From the NCBI GenBank assembly GCA_016779445.1, contig JADHNP010000017.1, positions 1 through 40,514 on the forward strand: DNA of 40,514 nt. Reading direction: 5' to 3'. The notes beneath the pieces were generated by a model. That model was not told where the DNA came from, ran no database searches, and saw nothing but the letters and a program-made list of their open reading frames with translations. Each line of letters opens with the position of its first letter. Positions within the stretch are counted from its first letter, which is position 1. Positions 8,771 to 18,887 of this stretch are shown piece by piece. A program made the translations under genes and the position numbers. Source of the DNA: Luminiphilus sp. Its GTDB lineage: Bacteria > Pseudomonadota > Gammaproteobacteria > Pseudomonadales > Halieaceae.

Positions 8771-9998
8771 AGTTAAGGGCCTCCGCCGCAGGGATGCGGG
8801 ATGCTCGCCATGCCGGATATACGCTTGCAGCAGCACTCAGTAACAATGCAGTCACCATCACGGCCAACACGTCACTCCATATGAGTTGCGATGGCAATCC
8901 ACCAATGTAGTAAACCGCTGGGTCAAACAGCACCCAACCGAGGGTCTGTTCGATCCACGTTGATAGCTCAGATACTGAGAGGGCTAGCCAGATGCCCAGC
9001 GCGGCACCCAAGGAGATACCGACCATCGCGAGTATCAATCCATGCCCTAAGAATACCCCCAGCACGCTTCGCTGCGACAATCCCAGCACCTGCAAAATCG
9101 CAATGTCAGCTCTCTTCTCGGTTACCGACATCGTTAGCATGGAAATCAAATTAAACGCGGCCACAAGAATCACCGAGGCCAACAGCACGCCAACCGTCAT
9201 TTTTTCCATCTTAATCGCGGTGAAGAGAGAGCCTTGTGAAGCTCTCCAATCGGTTACGTTGTCGTGCATCGGACTCATTGATGCTAGAAACGTCTTGGCC
9301 TCCTCAATATGTTCTCTGTCTGCCAAGCGGGCCTGCACGCCACGCTGCGCGGCATCGGCAAATAGCCGTTCTGCAGTATTGAAAGACACAAAGCCCTCAA
9401 ATGCATCCGGCTGAGCACCGACCTCAAAAATCCCCGCAACGCGCAGCGTTCGTGCCGCAGGAAAAACACCCAACGGAGTCATGGTCAGCCTTGGCAACAC
9501 CACTTCCACCTCGTCATTAATCCCTACTCCAAGCAAACGCGCCACATCCGCGCCCAGGATCACGGAAAATCGCTGCTGAAAAATCGCTTCAACGCTACCC
9601 GCAACCAAGTGCTCATTTAAGGATAGGACATGCTTAAGGCCTGACTCGGAAGCGCCAGTGAGTTTGATGCCCCTATTGCGCTCACCGCGGCGCATGAGAA
9701 CCGTGCCCCGCTGCATGACACTTGCCGCCACAATATCAGGGTGCGCTGCCGCTTGCTCAGAAAGCGCAAGTAAGGACGAATAAGATATCGACCCCGTCTC
9801 CAATACGAGATCAGGTGCAATAGACAATAACCGTTGGCGCAGTTCCGAAGCAAAGCCATTCATTACTGAGAGCACGACAACCAACGCTGCGACCCCAAGC
9901 ATCATGCCCAACAGCGATGCCAACGCTACAACCCGAGTGAACCGGCGCTGCCCGCCCCCCAGGGTGAAGCGAAGCATAAGTTCCCAAGAGAGAGACAC
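8763..9998 (-). CDS. lolC: Lipoprotein-releasing ABC transporter permease LolC
   Basis: This 411-residue paralogue of LolE has the same arrangement: an N-terminal helix with VVVLSVMNGFASELRQRLLS, a periplasmic domain, then three helices including ASVILVAAFNLISMLTMSV and a C-terminal VYPAWRASRIPAAEALNYG. In E. coli the LolC periplasmic domain recruits LolA. The frame begins at a GTG (9998). An ATG at 9977 would drop seven residues (SWELMLRF region) that align with the usual LolC beginning, so the GTG is preferred though its Shine-Dalgarno is weak. It follows nqrM by 52 bp on the same strand and may be read through from the nqr operon. Confidence 0.9.
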   Translation of the reverse strand: MSLSWELMLRFTLGGGQRRFTRVVALASLLGMMLGVAALVVVLSVMNGFASELRQRLLSIAPDLVLETGSISYSSLLALSEQAAAHPDIVAASVMQRGTVLMRRGERNRGIKLTGASESGLKHVLSLNEHLVAGSVEAIFQQRFSVILGADVARLLGVGINDEVEVVLPRLTMTPLGVFPAARTLRVAGIFEVGAQPDAFEGFVSFNTAERLFADAAQRGVQARLADREHIEEAKTFLASMSPMHDNVTDWRASQGSLFTAIKMEKMTVGVLLASVILVAAFNLISMLTMSVTEKRADIAILQVLGLSQRSVLGVFLGHGLILAMVGISLGAALGIWLALSVSELSTWIEQTLGWVLFDPAVYYIGGLPSQLIWSDVLAVMVTALLLSAAASVYPAWRASRIPAAEALNYG

Positions 9999-10050
9999 AG
10001 TCGTTACCGCAAGAATTGCCGAACGCTACCCCGTAATAGCAGGCGCGACA

Positions 10051-10272
10051 TCAACGCTTTGAGGCCTTCGGATCATATTCGTTAATCACCGCACGCTCGG
10101 AAACACCCTCACAACGCTGTGGGTTGCCGCCACAAATCTTGCATTCCTGGTCGATACCGACCGCGCCTAGTCCGCCACAAGAGCCAGTGATCGGTGACCG
10201 GCCAAAAATCACACCAACAGACATTGCAGCGATGGTCAACACGAAAACAACCAGGGTCACTAAAAATGTCAT
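10051..10272 (-). CDS. nqrM: Na+-NQR maturation protein NqrM (DUF539)
   Basis: A 73-residue protein with one N-terminal membrane helix (residues ~3-23) and four cysteines at 32, 44, 47 and 54 (SCGGLGAVG, CKICGG, RCEG), the family hallmark. NqrM is known to be required for maturation of Na+-NQR and is thought to deliver iron to the cysteine-bound centre between NqrD and NqrE. All four of the NqrD/E cysteines are present in this window. It is the last gene of the nqr operon, 25 bp after apbE, and starts with ATG at 10272. Confidence 0.93.
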   Translation of the reverse strand: MTFLVTLVVFVLTIAAMSVGVIFGRSPITGSCGGLGAVGIDQECKICGGNPQRCEGVSERAVINEYDPKASKR

Positions 10273-10297
10273 TGCTTTCCTCGCTCTCGATTAACAG

Positions 10298-11338
10298 TCA
10301 TTGGGGATTGTCGAGCAAATATCGCTGCATGCCGCGACTGGCAATAGCCCGAGTGCTGTCGCCCGACTGAGTAATGAGATAGATAGCCAAGTCTCGCGCC
10401 TCTGCCATAGCCAGCGCCTCGGTCGATCCCATCACCGTCAATGCCGTGGCCCAAGCGTCCGCCATCATCGCAGAGCCATGCACAACTGTCACGGAAACCA
10501 CATCATGCCGAACAGGATAACCGATACGCGGATCAATCAGGTGCGAGTAACGGATTCCCTCGTGTTCGAAAAAGTTGCGATAATCTCCCGAGGTGGCAAC
10601 GCCAGTATCAACTAAAGAGAGGGCGGCATGAACGCCACCGCGGAGCCCCGGCTCCGGACGCTCAATGGCTATTCGCCATGCATCACCTCTCGGGCTTCTG
10701 CCGCGAACACGCACCTCTCCGCCGATCTCCAGCATATAGCGAGCAACCCCCATTCCATCAAGGGCATCTGCCGCGAGATCAACTGCGTAGCCCTTTGCTA
10801 GAGACGAGAAATCCAACTCGACACCGGGCGTCAATTTACTTAAGCGCCTGATATCGGATTGCCACTCAAGATGTTCGGAACCGACACTCTCCAATGCCGC
10901 CCTAATGTCGTCATCGCTGGGAAATTGCGTCGGACCGGCCGGCCCAAAACCCCACAAATCAGACAGTGGGTTTACGGTAACATCGTAGGCACCTTGAGTG
11001 ACCTCGGCCAAATCCAAAGCAGCTGAGAGAACATAGGCAAAATCCCAGTCCACCTCCACAGGCTTCTTAGCGGAAAGCTCGTTGAAAAGGCTAATCAGGC
11101 TGTTTGGATCATAGTGATTCATGCTTTCGTTAACGGTTGCAAACGCGGCTTCCACCGCCGAATGCACGTCGGCGTCTGTCACGTGATCGGGAGCGTTAAG
11201 ATAGGTAAGCGACCAGCTCGTGCCAAAAACACTGCCGCCTGCTTGAACAGGGCGGTCACTGTCGCCGCAAGCAGCTATACAGCAAAAGGCCAGCACAAGT
11301 GCTGGCCTCATCACGGCTCTGTACCACGCCGATGTCAC
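10298..11338 (-). CDS. apbE: FAD:protein FMN transferase ApbE (Nqr flavinylation), lipoprotein
   Basis: ApbE transfers FMN from FAD to a threonine of NqrB and NqrC in the periplasm. The 346-residue protein carries a lipoprotein signal ending in IAAC (Cys24 from the GTG start), then family blocks [23 protein letters not shown] and [13 protein letters not shown]. The GTG at 11338 overlaps the nqrF stop by 4 nt. An in-frame ATG at 11311 would give a shorter signal peptide (Cys15) and cannot be excluded. Location inside the nqr operon fits its substrates, whose SGAT acceptor sites are both intact. Confidence 0.93.
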   Translation of the reverse strand: MTSAWYRAVMRPALVLAFCCIAACGDSDRPVQAGGSVFGTSWSLTYLNAPDHVTDADVHSAVEAAFATVNESMNHYDPNSLISLFNELSAKKPVEVDWDFAYVLSAALDLAEVTQGAYDVTVNPLSDLWGFGPAGPTQFPSDDDIRAALESVGSEHLEWQSDIRRLSKLTPGVELDFSSLAKGYAVDLAADALDGMGVARYMLEIGGEVRVRGRSPRGDAWRIAIERPEPGLRGGVHAALSLVDTGVATSGDYRNFFEHEGIRYSHLIDPRIGYPVRHDVVSVTVVHGSAMMADAWATALTVMGSTEALAMAEARDLAIYLITQSGDSTRAIASRGMQRYLLDNPQ

Positions 11339-12558
11339 CCTCCGAAGTCGTCCAGGAAAATGTTTTCCCGCTCGACGCCAAGGTCCAACAGCATATTAAT
11401 AACCGCGGTATTCATCATAGGCGGACCACACATGTAGTACTCACAGTCTTCCGGTGCAGGATGATCCTTGAGGTACTGCTCATAAAGCACATTGTGAATG
11501 AACCCCGTGAGCCCATCCCAATTGTCCTCAGGCTGTGGGTCTGATAGCGCCACGTGCCACTCAAAGTTGTCGTTCTCGGCGTCCAAGCTGTCGTAGTCTT
11601 CTACGTAGAACATCTCGCGAAGCGATCTCGCCCCGTACCAAAAGCTGATTTTGCGCTTGGTCTCAAGCCTTTTGAGCTGATCAAACAGGTGGGAGCGCAT
11701 GGGTGCCATCCCGGCACCGCCACCAATAAACACCATTTCGTTCTCGGTCTCCTTGGCAAAGAATTCACCGAAGGGCCCGTAAACCTTCACTTTGTCTCCG
11801 GGTTTAAGGTTGAACGTCCAACTCGACATGATCCCGGCAGGAATACCCTCACTACCCGGCGGCGGGGATGCAATCCGGATATTGAACTTAACGACCCCTT
11901 TTTCCTCAGGGTAGTTGGCCATCGAGTAGGCTCTTATGGTGGTGTCGGTGCAAGCAGATTCGATATTAAAGAACCCAAATCGATCCCAGTCGCCGAGATA
12001 CTCCTCCTCCACATGGAAGTCACTGTACTTCACTGAGTGGGGCGGGCACTCCAACTGCACATAGCCACCCGCCCGAAAGTCAACGCTCTCTCCTTCGGGT
12101 AACTTCAGCACCAACTCCTTGATAAAGGTCGCAACATTCTCATTTGATACAACAGTGCACTCCCACTGTTTGACACCAAAGACCTCGTCAGGCACCTGAA
12201 TTTTAAGATCTTGCTTGACTGGCGTCTGGCACGACAACCGCCAACCTTCGCCCGCTTCGCGGCGCGTAAAGTGCGACTCTTCTGTGGGCAACATGGCGCC
12301 GCCCCCCTCTTGAACCACACATTTACATTGTGCGCAGGTACCGCCACCGCCGCATGCGCTCGCCAAAAAAAGGTTAGCGTCGGCAAGCGTTTGCAAAAGT
12401 TTACCGCCCGCAGGCACTTCAATCGTGCGCTCGCCATTGATTTCGATACTGATATTGCCACTTGAAACCAAACGGCTACGGGCAGCAATAATGATCATTA
12501 CGAGGGCGAGGATAATCGCCGTAAACATGCCAGTGCCATAAAAGATCGTCATATCCAT
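11335..12558 (-). CDS. nqrF: Na+-NQR subunit F, NADH-oxidising flavoprotein
   Basis: NqrF takes electrons from NADH through FAD to a 2Fe-2S cluster. The 407 residues match the family. There is one N-terminal membrane helix (~8-28); a ferredoxin domain with Cys69, Cys75, Cys78 and Cys110 ([13 protein letters not shown]); an FAD-binding motif RAYSMANYP; an NADH-binding [12 protein letters not shown]; and the C-terminal MCGPPMM with a final LDDFGG. The subunit is complete, and it is the sixth gene of a contiguous nqrA-F block on the minus strand. The ATG at 12558 lies 29 bp after nqrE. Confidence 0.97.
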   Translation of the reverse strand: MDMTIFYGTGMFTAIILALVMIIIAARSRLVSSGNISIEINGERTIEVPAGGKLLQTLADANLFLASACGGGGTCAQCKCVVQEGGGAMLPTEESHFTRREAGEGWRLSCQTPVKQDLKIQVPDEVFGVKQWECTVVSNENVATFIKELVLKLPEGESVDFRAGGYVQLECPPHSVKYSDFHVEEEYLGDWDRFGFFNIESACTDTTIRAYSMANYPEEKGVVKFNIRIASPPPGSEGIPAGIMSSWTFNLKPGDKVKVYGPFGEFFAKETENEMVFIGGGAGMAPMRSHLFDQLKRLETKRKISFWYGARSLREMFYVEDYDSLDAENDNFEWHVALSDPQPEDNWDGLTGFIHNVLYEQYLKDHPAPEDCEYYMCGPPMMNTAVINMLLDLGVERENIFLDDFGG

Positions 12559-12587
12559 TCGGGCTACTCTCTTAATCTCATTCCGGT

Positions 12588-13196
12588 CTAGATATCAATG
12601 CCGCCAAAGGACATGAAGCCCAGCGACATCAAACCAACAGTAATAAACGTGATCCCCAGACCCTGCAGTCCATCCGGCACGTCACTGTACTTCAACTTTT
12701 CACGAATCCCGGCCAGCGCCACTATAGCCAATGCCCAGCCAACACCTGACCCTGCGCCAAACACCGCACTCTCAGCAAAAGTCAAACTCCGCTCAACCAT
12801 TAACAGCGAAGCCCCCAATATCGCGCAATTGACGGTAATCAGGGGTAGAAATACTCCCAAGGTGGCATATAGCGCGGGCACGTACTTATCGAGGAACATT
12901 TCAAGAATCTGAACAAGTGCTGCAATCACTGCAATGTAGCTCAACAATCCAAGGAAACTCAGATCCACCTCGGGCAGACCAGCCCAGGTCAATGCACCAT
13001 CGGATAGCAAGTTTTGATAGATCAGATTGTTAACCGGTACCGTTATCGACAGCACGACTATGACGGCAACACCCAAACCAGCGGCGGTCTGGATTTTCTT
13101 GGAAACAGCCAAGAAGGTACACATTCCCAAGAAAAATGAGAGCGCCATATTCTCGATGAAAATCGCTCTGACAAAAAGACTGAGATAGTGCTCCAT
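12588..13196 (-). CDS. nqrE: Na+-NQR subunit E
   Basis: A 202-residue membrane protein with six predicted helices and strong identity to the NqrE/RnfA family: [15 protein letters not shown] near the start and [14 protein letters not shown] in the middle. Cys26 and Cys124 correspond to the two NqrE cysteines that, together with two from NqrD, bind the intramembrane iron centre. NqrE and NqrD pack as an inverted pair at the core of the pump. The ATG overlaps the nqrD stop by 1 nt (TGATG). RnfA is an alternative by family, excluded by the surrounding nqr genes. Confidence 0.96.
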   Translation of the reverse strand: MEHYLSLFVRAIFIENMALSFFLGMCTFLAVSKKIQTAAGLGVAVIVVLSITVPVNNLIYQNLLSDGALTWAGLPEVDLSFLGLLSYIAVIAALVQILEMFLDKYVPALYATLGVFLPLITVNCAILGASLLMVERSLTFAESAVFGAGSGVGWALAIVALAGIREKLKYSDVPDGLQGLGITFITVGLMSLGFMSFGGIDI

Positions 13197-13855
13197 CAGG
13201 CGCGCTCCTCCGCAGGGTTATGGTGGGCGATCTTGAACTCGGGCGCCTCTACCTGCTCGGTGTTAAAAGACCTGATAGCCCAGATCAGTAACCCAATCAA
13301 AAAGAACGCGCTGGGTGGCAAGAGCAACAGGCCATTGGCTTGATACCAGCCACCCTCAGTTACTAGGGGTAAAATTTCGATGCCAAATAATTTGCCCGTG
13401 CCAAACAGCTCGCGCACGGTAGCTACCGCCAGCAGGACAAATGAATAACCCAACCCATTGCCGATGCCGTCGATAAAACTGGGGACGGGAGGATTTTTCA
13501 TCGCATAGGCTTCTGCACGCCCCATCACGATGCAATTGGTAATGATTAATCCAACAAATACCGACAGCTGCTTGGAGATGTCATACGCTACCGCCTTAAG
13601 TACCTGATCAACCACAATCACCAGCGAGGCAATAATCGTCATTTGGACAATAATTCGGATACTCGAGGGGATAAATTGCCGAATACTTGAAATGAAGAAA
13701 CTTGAGAACGCAGTCACGAGGGTCAGAGCAACGCACATCACCACGGTGACTCTGAGAGACGTGGTCACTGCCAATGCAGAGCAAATACCCAAGATCTGCA
13801 AAGCGATGGGGTTATCTTTGAAAATGGGGTCTGCGAGGGTGTCGCGCATGCTCAT
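13196..13855 (-). CDS. nqrD: Na+-NQR subunit D
   Basis: A 219-residue, six-helix membrane protein of the NqrD/RnfE family. Cys25 ([10 protein letters not shown]) and Cys108 ([17 protein letters not shown]) match the pair that contributes to the iron centre shared with NqrE. The [18 protein letters not shown] loop after the second helix is typical. The ATG at 13855 overlaps the nqrC stop by 1 nt and the gene's own stop overlaps nqrE, so C, D and E are likely translated in a coupled way. Confidence 0.96.
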   Translation of the reverse strand: MSMRDTLADPIFKDNPIALQILGICSALAVTTSLRVTVVMCVALTLVTAFSSFFISSIRQFIPSSIRIIVQMTIIASLVIVVDQVLKAVAYDISKQLSVFVGLIITNCIVMGRAEAYAMKNPPVPSFIDGIGNGLGYSFVLLAVATVRELFGTGKLFGIEILPLVTEGGWYQANGLLLLPPSAFFLIGLLIWAIRSFNTEQVEAPEFKIAHHNPAEERA

Positions 13856-14631
13856 CAGACTTCTCCCTGCCGCAAGTTATCCAAGAGGGGCTTAAACCCC
13901 TGATCTCCCAGCCAGTAACGCACGAGATTATTCACGCCCTTTGTCGTCAGGGTCGCGCCGGAGAGCCCATCTACCTGCCACTGCTCCTGATCAGACCCCG
14001 CAGATACGGAACCCTTCAGGACCTGAATCGCGACCTGATCAGCGCGGTAGACCTGCTTACCCGACCAAATAGCTTTCCACTTTGGATTGTCCACTTCACC
14101 CCCCAGCCCCGGCGTCTCTCCATGCTCGTAGAAGCCCAGTCCCGCAATGGTGTTGCCGTCGGCTTGCAGCGCCATAAATCCATACAGTGTTGACCATAGC
14201 CCATAGCCACGAATGGGTAAGATGATTTTATCGAGATCACCTGCCTCGCCGCGAACGAGATAAACCAGCGCCTGGTGCTCTCTTCGTACCAGTTTTGCCG
14301 GGTCGTCCTCACCGGGGATGGCGCGCGAAAGCTGGGGGTCTTTCGCCGCTTCTCGCTGATCAAATGCCGCTGGATCAATTTCATCGACGAATTCTCCGGC
14401 GTCCAGATCCACCACTCTCGTCTCGACCTGCTCAAACTGCTCTTCCACAGAGAGAGAGGGATCAAGGAGGCCTGCCGCCAGTAATATGTTGCGCTTCAAA
14501 TCCCGAGTTTTATTGGCCTCTTGCGCCGGCTTCAGCACCACCGCTGCGGTAGACACGACAACCGAGCACACCAAACACAACCCAAGGGCAACGGTCAGGA
14601 CCCGCCCAAGACCCTCTCCATTAGCTGACAC
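13855..14631 (-). CDS. nqrC: Na+-NQR subunit C, covalent FMN carrier
   Basis: The 258-residue protein has one N-terminal membrane helix (~10-32) and a periplasmic flavin domain. The flavinylation site SGATLTT is present with acceptor Thr227, and the block [15 protein letters not shown] is typical of NqrC. It receives FMN from ApbE and passes electrons onward to NqrB. The start is GTG at 14631, inside the last 11 nt of nqrB, with GGAG 8 nt upstream. No upstream in-frame ATG fits better. Confidence 0.96.
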   Translation of the reverse strand: MSANGEGLGRVLTVALGLCLVCSVVVSTAAVVLKPAQEANKTRDLKRNILLAAGLLDPSLSVEEQFEQVETRVVDLDAGEFVDEIDPAAFDQREAAKDPQLSRAIPGEDDPAKLVRREHQALVYLVRGEAGDLDKIILPIRGYGLWSTLYGFMALQADGNTIAGLGFYEHGETPGLGGEVDNPKWKAIWSGKQVYRADQVAIQVLKGSVSAGSDQEQWQVDGLSGATLTTKGVNNLVRYWLGDQGFKPLLDNLRQGEV

Positions 14632-15820
14632 GTGCTAATCTCCTCTTAATGTTAGCGCTAACCGCAAAGTAATCGAAAAGCGGGGCAAACAAGTTGGCAA
14701 ATAGAATTGCCAACATCATGCCCTCGGGGAACGCGGGATTCACTACTCTGATCAACACACACATGACACCGATTAAAATACCGTATGCCCAACGACCGGA
14801 ATGAGTCATCGCCGCCGACACCGGATCGGTCGCCATAAAAAAGGCACCAAATGCAAAACCGCCAACCACCATGTGCCAGTGCCATGGCATTGCAAATGCT
14901 GGATTAGAGTCAGAGCCGACGGCGTTTAGCAGCAGACTGAAGGCGATCATGCCCACGAAGCAGCCCGCCACTACCCGCCAAGAAGCAATGCCCTGAATGA
15001 GAAGAAAAACCCCGCCGATCATAATCATCAGTGTTGAGGTCTCACCAATAGACCCGGGGATCGCGCCCACGAATGCATCCCACCAGGTGTAGGCCTCAGC
15101 GAGGCCAGACATACCCTCCGAAGCCACGATCCCCAGAGGGGTCGCGCCTGAGTATCCGTCGACAGCGGTCCATACTGCATCACCAGAAATTTGTGCGGGA
15201 TACGCGAAGTAGAGAAAAGCGCGTCCTGTCAGCGCTGGATTCAGAAAATTCTTACCGGTGCCGCCAAAAACTTCCTTGCCAATCACAACACCAAAACTGA
15301 TACCCATTGCCGCCTGCCACAAGGGCAGATCCGGGGGCAGAGTGAGCGTGAATAGAATTGAGGTAACAAAAAAGCCTTCGTTCACTTCATGTCCTCGCCG
15401 CATCGCAAACAGCACTTCCCAGAACCCACCGGCAACGAAAGTCACCAGGTATAGCGGTAAAAAATGCACCAGGCCATACAGCAAATTGTGCCAGCCATTA
15501 TTGGCATCATGGCCCCCTAAAGCAGCCACGACACCGCCACGCCATCCTTCCAGTGAGCCGCCTGAAAGCGCCAGCACATCGTTGGCTTGGAGCCCGATGT
15601 TGTACATGCCGTAAAATATCGCAGGGAACGTCGCGAACCAGACGGTGATCATGATGCGCTTTAGATCTACGCCGTCTCGGACATGCGCATTCGCTCGTGT
15701 CACGCTGGAAGGGGAATAAAAAATCGTGTCAACCGCCTCGTACAGCGCGTACCACTTCTCAAAGCGACCGCCAGGCTTAAAATGCGGTTCCATGGTGTCT
15801 AGCTGTTGTCGCAATCCCAT
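14621..15820 (-). CDS. nqrB: Na+-NQR subunit B, sodium channel and flavin subunit
   Basis: NqrB holds covalent FMN, riboflavin and the quinone site and forms the Na+ pathway. The 399 residues begin [18 protein letters not shown], the standard opening, and continue with [11 protein letters not shown] and about ten helices. The FMN acceptor is Thr227 in [25 protein letters not shown] and [18 protein letters not shown] are family blocks. The ATG at 15820 lies 3 nt after the nqrA stop. Nothing is missing relative to characterised NqrB. Confidence 0.97.
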   Translation of the reverse strand: MGLRQQLDTMEPHFKPGGRFEKWYALYEAVDTIFYSPSSVTRANAHVRDGVDLKRIMITVWFATFPAIFYGMYNIGLQANDVLALSGGSLEGWRGGVVAALGGHDANNGWHNLLYGLVHFLPLYLVTFVAGGFWEVLFAMRRGHEVNEGFFVTSILFTLTLPPDLPLWQAAMGISFGVVIGKEVFGGTGKNFLNPALTGRAFLYFAYPAQISGDAVWTAVDGYSGATPLGIVASEGMSGLAEAYTWWDAFVGAIPGSIGETSTLMIMIGGVFLLIQGIASWRVVAGCFVGMIAFSLLLNAVGSDSNPAFAMPWHWHMVVGGFAFGAFFMATDPVSAAMTHSGRWAYGILIGVMCVLIRVVNPAFPEGMMLAILFANLFAPLFDYFAVSANIKRRLARVS

Positions 15821-15823
15821 GTC

Positions 15824-17167
15824 TCAGCCTTCCTTCTCAATTCGAGTGAGGTTATCCCTCAGAATTTCGCCGTATTCATATTTGCCGGGACAAACATAGG
15901 TGCAAAGCGCCAGATCTTCCTCGTCCAGCTCTAAACAGCCCAATGCTTGTGCGGTCTCCGTATCGCCCACCAGCAACGCACGTAGCAATTGCGTCGGCAA
16001 AATATCCAGAGGCATCACTTTTTCATAGGCGCCTACCGGCACCATTGCCCGCTCGGATCCATTGGTAGTGGTAGACATGGCCAGCGGCTTGAGTCCGAAC
16101 CATTTGGAAAGGTAAATCCCCATTACGGAGTGCTTGCTCATTCCCGGAGAGAGCCAGCCGAAAAGGACACGCTGTCGGCCCTCTGGCAACACGGATACCT
16201 GCTGGTGATATCTCCCCAAATACGCTGTGTCGGTCTGAACGCCCCTGCCTCCCAAAACCGAACCTGATATCAATCTAGTCTCACCAGCATCGTGTTCACC
16301 CGCGACCAATGCCTGAAGATCAGCACCCAAACGGCTCAATACCCACCTAGGGCGCGTTACCGACGGTCCCGCGAGGGCCACAATCCGATCGGTGAACAGC
16401 GCGCCATCGAGAAACAGGCGACCTACGGCAATCACATCTTGATAACCAATGGTCCAGGCGATGCGCGACAGCGACGCTCCCATGAGGAAATGCACGTGTG
16501 TTCCCGCCAAACCAGCAGGATGGGGGCCTGCGAAATCATGACGAGTGATACGCTCGTGGCCGCTCTGCGGAATCTCGGCGTCTGGCGCTGCACACAAATA
16601 GACCGGGCAAGCCACTATTTTGGCCAGCAACTCTTGCCCCAGTAAAAATGCCTCGGCCTCCCGAGCAATCACCTGGGCCGGCTCCGGCGCATGGGGATGC
16701 GTATCGATAGCAGTAATAAATAATCCAGCGGGGGCAGTTGCTGGATCCGCAACGCGGCTGAATGGCCTTGCTCGAAGGGCAGTCCATTGGCCAGAGAGCA
16801 GGAGCTGATCCCTTATTAGTTCTGCAGACAGGGACCTGGCCTGTTCGGCTGTGTGCCGCTGGAAAGCCGCCGCCTCATCGTCTTCAATGTCTATAACAAT
16901 CGACTGAAACGCCCGTTTGGCACCTCTATTTATGGCTGTTACCCGACCACCTGCGGGGGCGGTATAGCGGACGCCCTCACACTTTTTGTCAGTGAACAAC
17001 AGTTCGCCGCGTTTGACGCTATCGCCCACCTGAACAGCCATTGTGGGCTTCATGCCATGATAGTCTGGGCCTACCAGTGCAACCGCGCGACAGTTTGAGG
17101 ACGTGTCGATCTCTGCCGCGGGCTTTCCCGCCAGTGGCAGCGTCATACCGCGTTTGATTTTTATCAT
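15824..17167 (-). CDS. nqrA: Na+-NQR subunit A
   Basis: NqrA is the cytoplasmic subunit bound to NqrB. From the ATG at 17167 the protein has 447 residues and begins MIKIKRGMTLPLAGKP, the usual family start, followed by GPDYHGMKPTMAVQVGDSVK and YTAPAGGRVTAINRGAKR. The open frame runs on to 17221, but those 18 residues have no family counterpart. A second candidate is the ATG at 17179, which has AAGG just ahead of it. It is the first gene of the nqr operon and is preceded by a leader with nested inverted repeats. Confidence 0.96.
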   Translation of the reverse strand: MIKIKRGMTLPLAGKPAAEIDTSSNCRAVALVGPDYHGMKPTMAVQVGDSVKRGELLFTDKKCEGVRYTAPAGGRVTAINRGAKRAFQSIVIDIEDDEAAAFQRHTAEQARSLSAELIRDQLLLSGQWTALRARPFSRVADPATAPAGLFITAIDTHPHAPEPAQVIAREAEAFLLGQELLAKIVACPVYLCAAPDAEIPQSGHERITRHDFAGPHPAGLAGTHVHFLMGASLSRIAWTIGYQDVIAVGRLFLDGALFTDRIVALAGPSVTRPRWVLSRLGADLQALVAGEHDAGETRLISGSVLGGRGVQTDTAYLGRYHQQVSVLPEGRQRVLFGWLSPGMSKHSVMGIYLSKWFGLKPLAMSTTTNGSERAMVPVGAYEKVMPLDILPTQLLRALLVGDTETAQALGCLELDEEDLALCTYVCPGKYEYGEILRDNLTRIEKEG

Positions 17168-17228
17168 CTCAATGCTCATCTGCCTTACCGAACTGTGGGC
17201 CAGAACATGCCACAAGCCCATAGGTCAC

Positions 17229-17311
17229 CGTAACGAGGGCGACTCTTACTTATGTCATTACGGGGTAAGCCCCCCCAGACGATGGTACGTCTAATACAGG
17301 ACCGGGGGCTT
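17229..17311 (-). promoter_or_regulatory. Structured 5' leader of the nqr operon (candidate cis-regulatory RNA)
   Basis: On the minus strand AAGCCCCC (17311-17304) can pair with GGGGGCTT (17274-17267), enclosing a second perfect hairpin AGACG-TACCAT-CGTCT. A further CGTAA/TTACG pair (17262-17229) follows. No T-run follows the GC-rich stem, so it is not a plain terminator. A conserved RNA called the nqrA-Marinomonas motif has been described upstream of nqrA in marine gammaproteobacteria; I recall it from the literature but cannot compare consensus here. The inverted repeats are seen; a regulatory role is inferred. Confidence 0.5.
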
Positions 17312-17350
17312 CTAATGGCCGGGCCCAGCGGGCTCTCATCGGTCGCGCGT

Positions 17351-17380
17351 ATTCTATTCGACTTGGCCGACCAAGGCCAA
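17351..17380 (-). promoter_or_regulatory. Candidate sigma-70 promoter of the nqr operon
   Basis: The minus strand shows TTGGCC (17380-17375), an 18-bp spacer and TAGAAT (17356-17351, five of six matches to TATAAT). Transcription would begin near 17344, leaving a leader of roughly 175 nt that includes the stem-loops at 17229-17311. The -35 half also lies in an inverted repeat TTGGCC-N6-GGCCAA (17363-17380), which could be an operator. The -35 match is weak. Confidence 0.35.
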
Positions 17381-17402
17381 CCCGTGCCGCATGAGGTTTC
17401 AG

Positions 17403-18887
17403 CTACGCAGGAAATACCCCGTTAGCAGGGTAGGTTTGGTAGCAGATGCCGGCCATACGCTCCAATACACGATAGACCTGACAGCTATAACCGTACTCAT
17501 TGTCATACCAGAGGTATAGCACCGCTTGATTGCCATTGACGATGGTGGCTTTTGCATCAAAGACACAGGCGGACCGCGAGCCGACAAAGTCGCTGGAGAC
17601 GACTTCTGGCGAATTGGAGTAATCGATCTGCTTTTTCATTTTCGAATGGAGTGCTGTCTCCCGCATATATTCATTAAGCGCTTCCCGGGTCGTCTGCTGG
17701 GAAAGCGTCAGGTTAAGGATTGCCATGGAGACATTGGGTGTGGGAACCCGGATCGCGTTACCGGTTAGCTTCCCCTCCAACCCGGGCAAAACCTTGGATA
17801 CCGCCTTGGCCGCCCCTGTCTCGGTCAGCACCATATTTAACGGTGCACTGCGGCCCCGTCGCTCGGCCTTGTGATAATTATCGATCAGGTTCTGGTCATT
17901 GGTGTAAGCGTGAACGGTTTCGACGTGCCCCGCGACGATCCCATAATGATCATCGGCGGCCTTGAGCACCGGCACGATCGCATTGGTCGTGCACGACGCC
18001 GCCGAGAGAATCTGATCGGAATCGACTATTTCGTGATCGTTGATGCCCGCTACAATATTTTTGACGTCCCCTTTGCCCGGCGCGGTCAGAATCACTTTCG
18101 CAACGCCCTTGGCCTGCAGGTGTCTCGCCAACCCCTCCTTGTCTCGCCAAACCCCTGTGTTATCGACCACGATGCATCGGTCAATGCCGTAGTCAGTGTA
18201 GTCAATATCCTCAGGCGAATCGGCATAAATGACCTTTACCTCATTGCCGTTGGCAACAAAAGACTGTCGCTCCTTATCCACCCGAATCGTTCCCTGAAAC
18301 ACTCCATGGACGGAGTCTCGGCGCAGAAGACTCGCACGCTTCAATAAGTCATCCTCCGCATTGCCACGGCGCACCACCACCGCTCTTAGACGCAGGCTAT
18401 CCCCACCGTCAGTTTTAGCGATGAGGATTCGCGCCATGAGGCGTCCAATACGTCCAAAGCCGTACAACACGACGTCAACGGGCGCATCCACAGGTTTCTG
18501 AATCGAACCGATAAGATAATCAAGCTCCTGAGCCACATACTCCTCAACCGAGAGGCCCGCGCCCGCTCCTTTGTCAAAATAAGCGACAGCCAAGCGTCCG
18601 ATATCTAAATGACAGGGCCCAAGATCAAGCGAATGCACCGCATTGAGAACAGGTGTCGTTTCGAACTCCGATAACTCGTTGTCCTCCATTTGTCTGACCC
18701 AGCGATGGCTTTTCATAATATCCAGTACCGACTGGTTAACGAGAGACCGACCGTATATGTAGCTCTTGACGTTGCGTTCGCGAGACAAGCGACCCACCAC
18801 CGGTATCATGGACTCCGAAAGCGCCTCACGCTCTTTCCAATCGGCAAAGTAGTCATCGGGTCTGGATCGTTTGCGTTCTTCAGTCAC
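17403..18887 (-). CDS. Long-form glyceraldehyde-3-phosphate dehydrogenase with N-terminal extension
   Basis: Residues ~136-475 form a GAPDH: NAD-binding GFGRIGR at 143-149, catalytic Cys299 in ASCTTN, His326 in VHAYTND, and WYDNEYGYS near the C-terminus. The first ~135 residues are an extra domain without a motif I recognise, rich in charged residues, making 494 residues against the normal ~335. Long GAPDHs of this type sit between nqrA and mfd in Pseudomonas as well. The start is GTG at 18887 with AAGGAG 5 nt upstream. Both catalytic residues are intact, so an active enzyme of glycolysis or gluconeogenesis is likely; cofactor preference and the role of the extension are unknown. Confidence 0.93.
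   Translation of the reverse strand: MTEERKRSRPDDYFADWKEREALSESMIPVVGRLSRERNVKSYIYGRSLVNQSVLDIMKSHRWVRQMEDNELSEFETTPVLNAVHSLDLGPCHLDIGRLAVAYFDKGAGAGLSVEEYVAQELDYLIGSIQKPVDAPVDVVLYGFGRIGRLMARILIAKTDGGDSLRLRAVVVRRGNAEDDLLKRASLLRRDSVHGVFQGTIRVDKERQSFVANGNEVKVIYADSPEDIDYTDYGIDRCIVVDNTGVWRDKEGLARHLQAKGVAKVILTAPGKGDVKNIVAGINDHEIVDSDQILSAASCTTNAIVPVLKAADDHYGIVAGHVETVHAYTNDQNLIDNYHKAERRGRSAPLNMVLTETGAAKAVSKVLPGLEGKLTGNAIRVPTPNVSMAILNLTLSQQTTREALNEYMRETALHSKMKKQIDYSNSPEVVSSDFVGSRSACVFDAKATIVNGNQAVLYLWYDNEYGYSCQVYRVLERMAGICYQTYPANGVFPA

Noticed and set aside
17363-17380. TTGGCC-N6-GGCCAA inverted repeat as terminator of the GAPDH gene
   Set aside because: The stem is only 6 bp, no T-run follows on the minus strand, and it overlaps the better reading as a -35 region.
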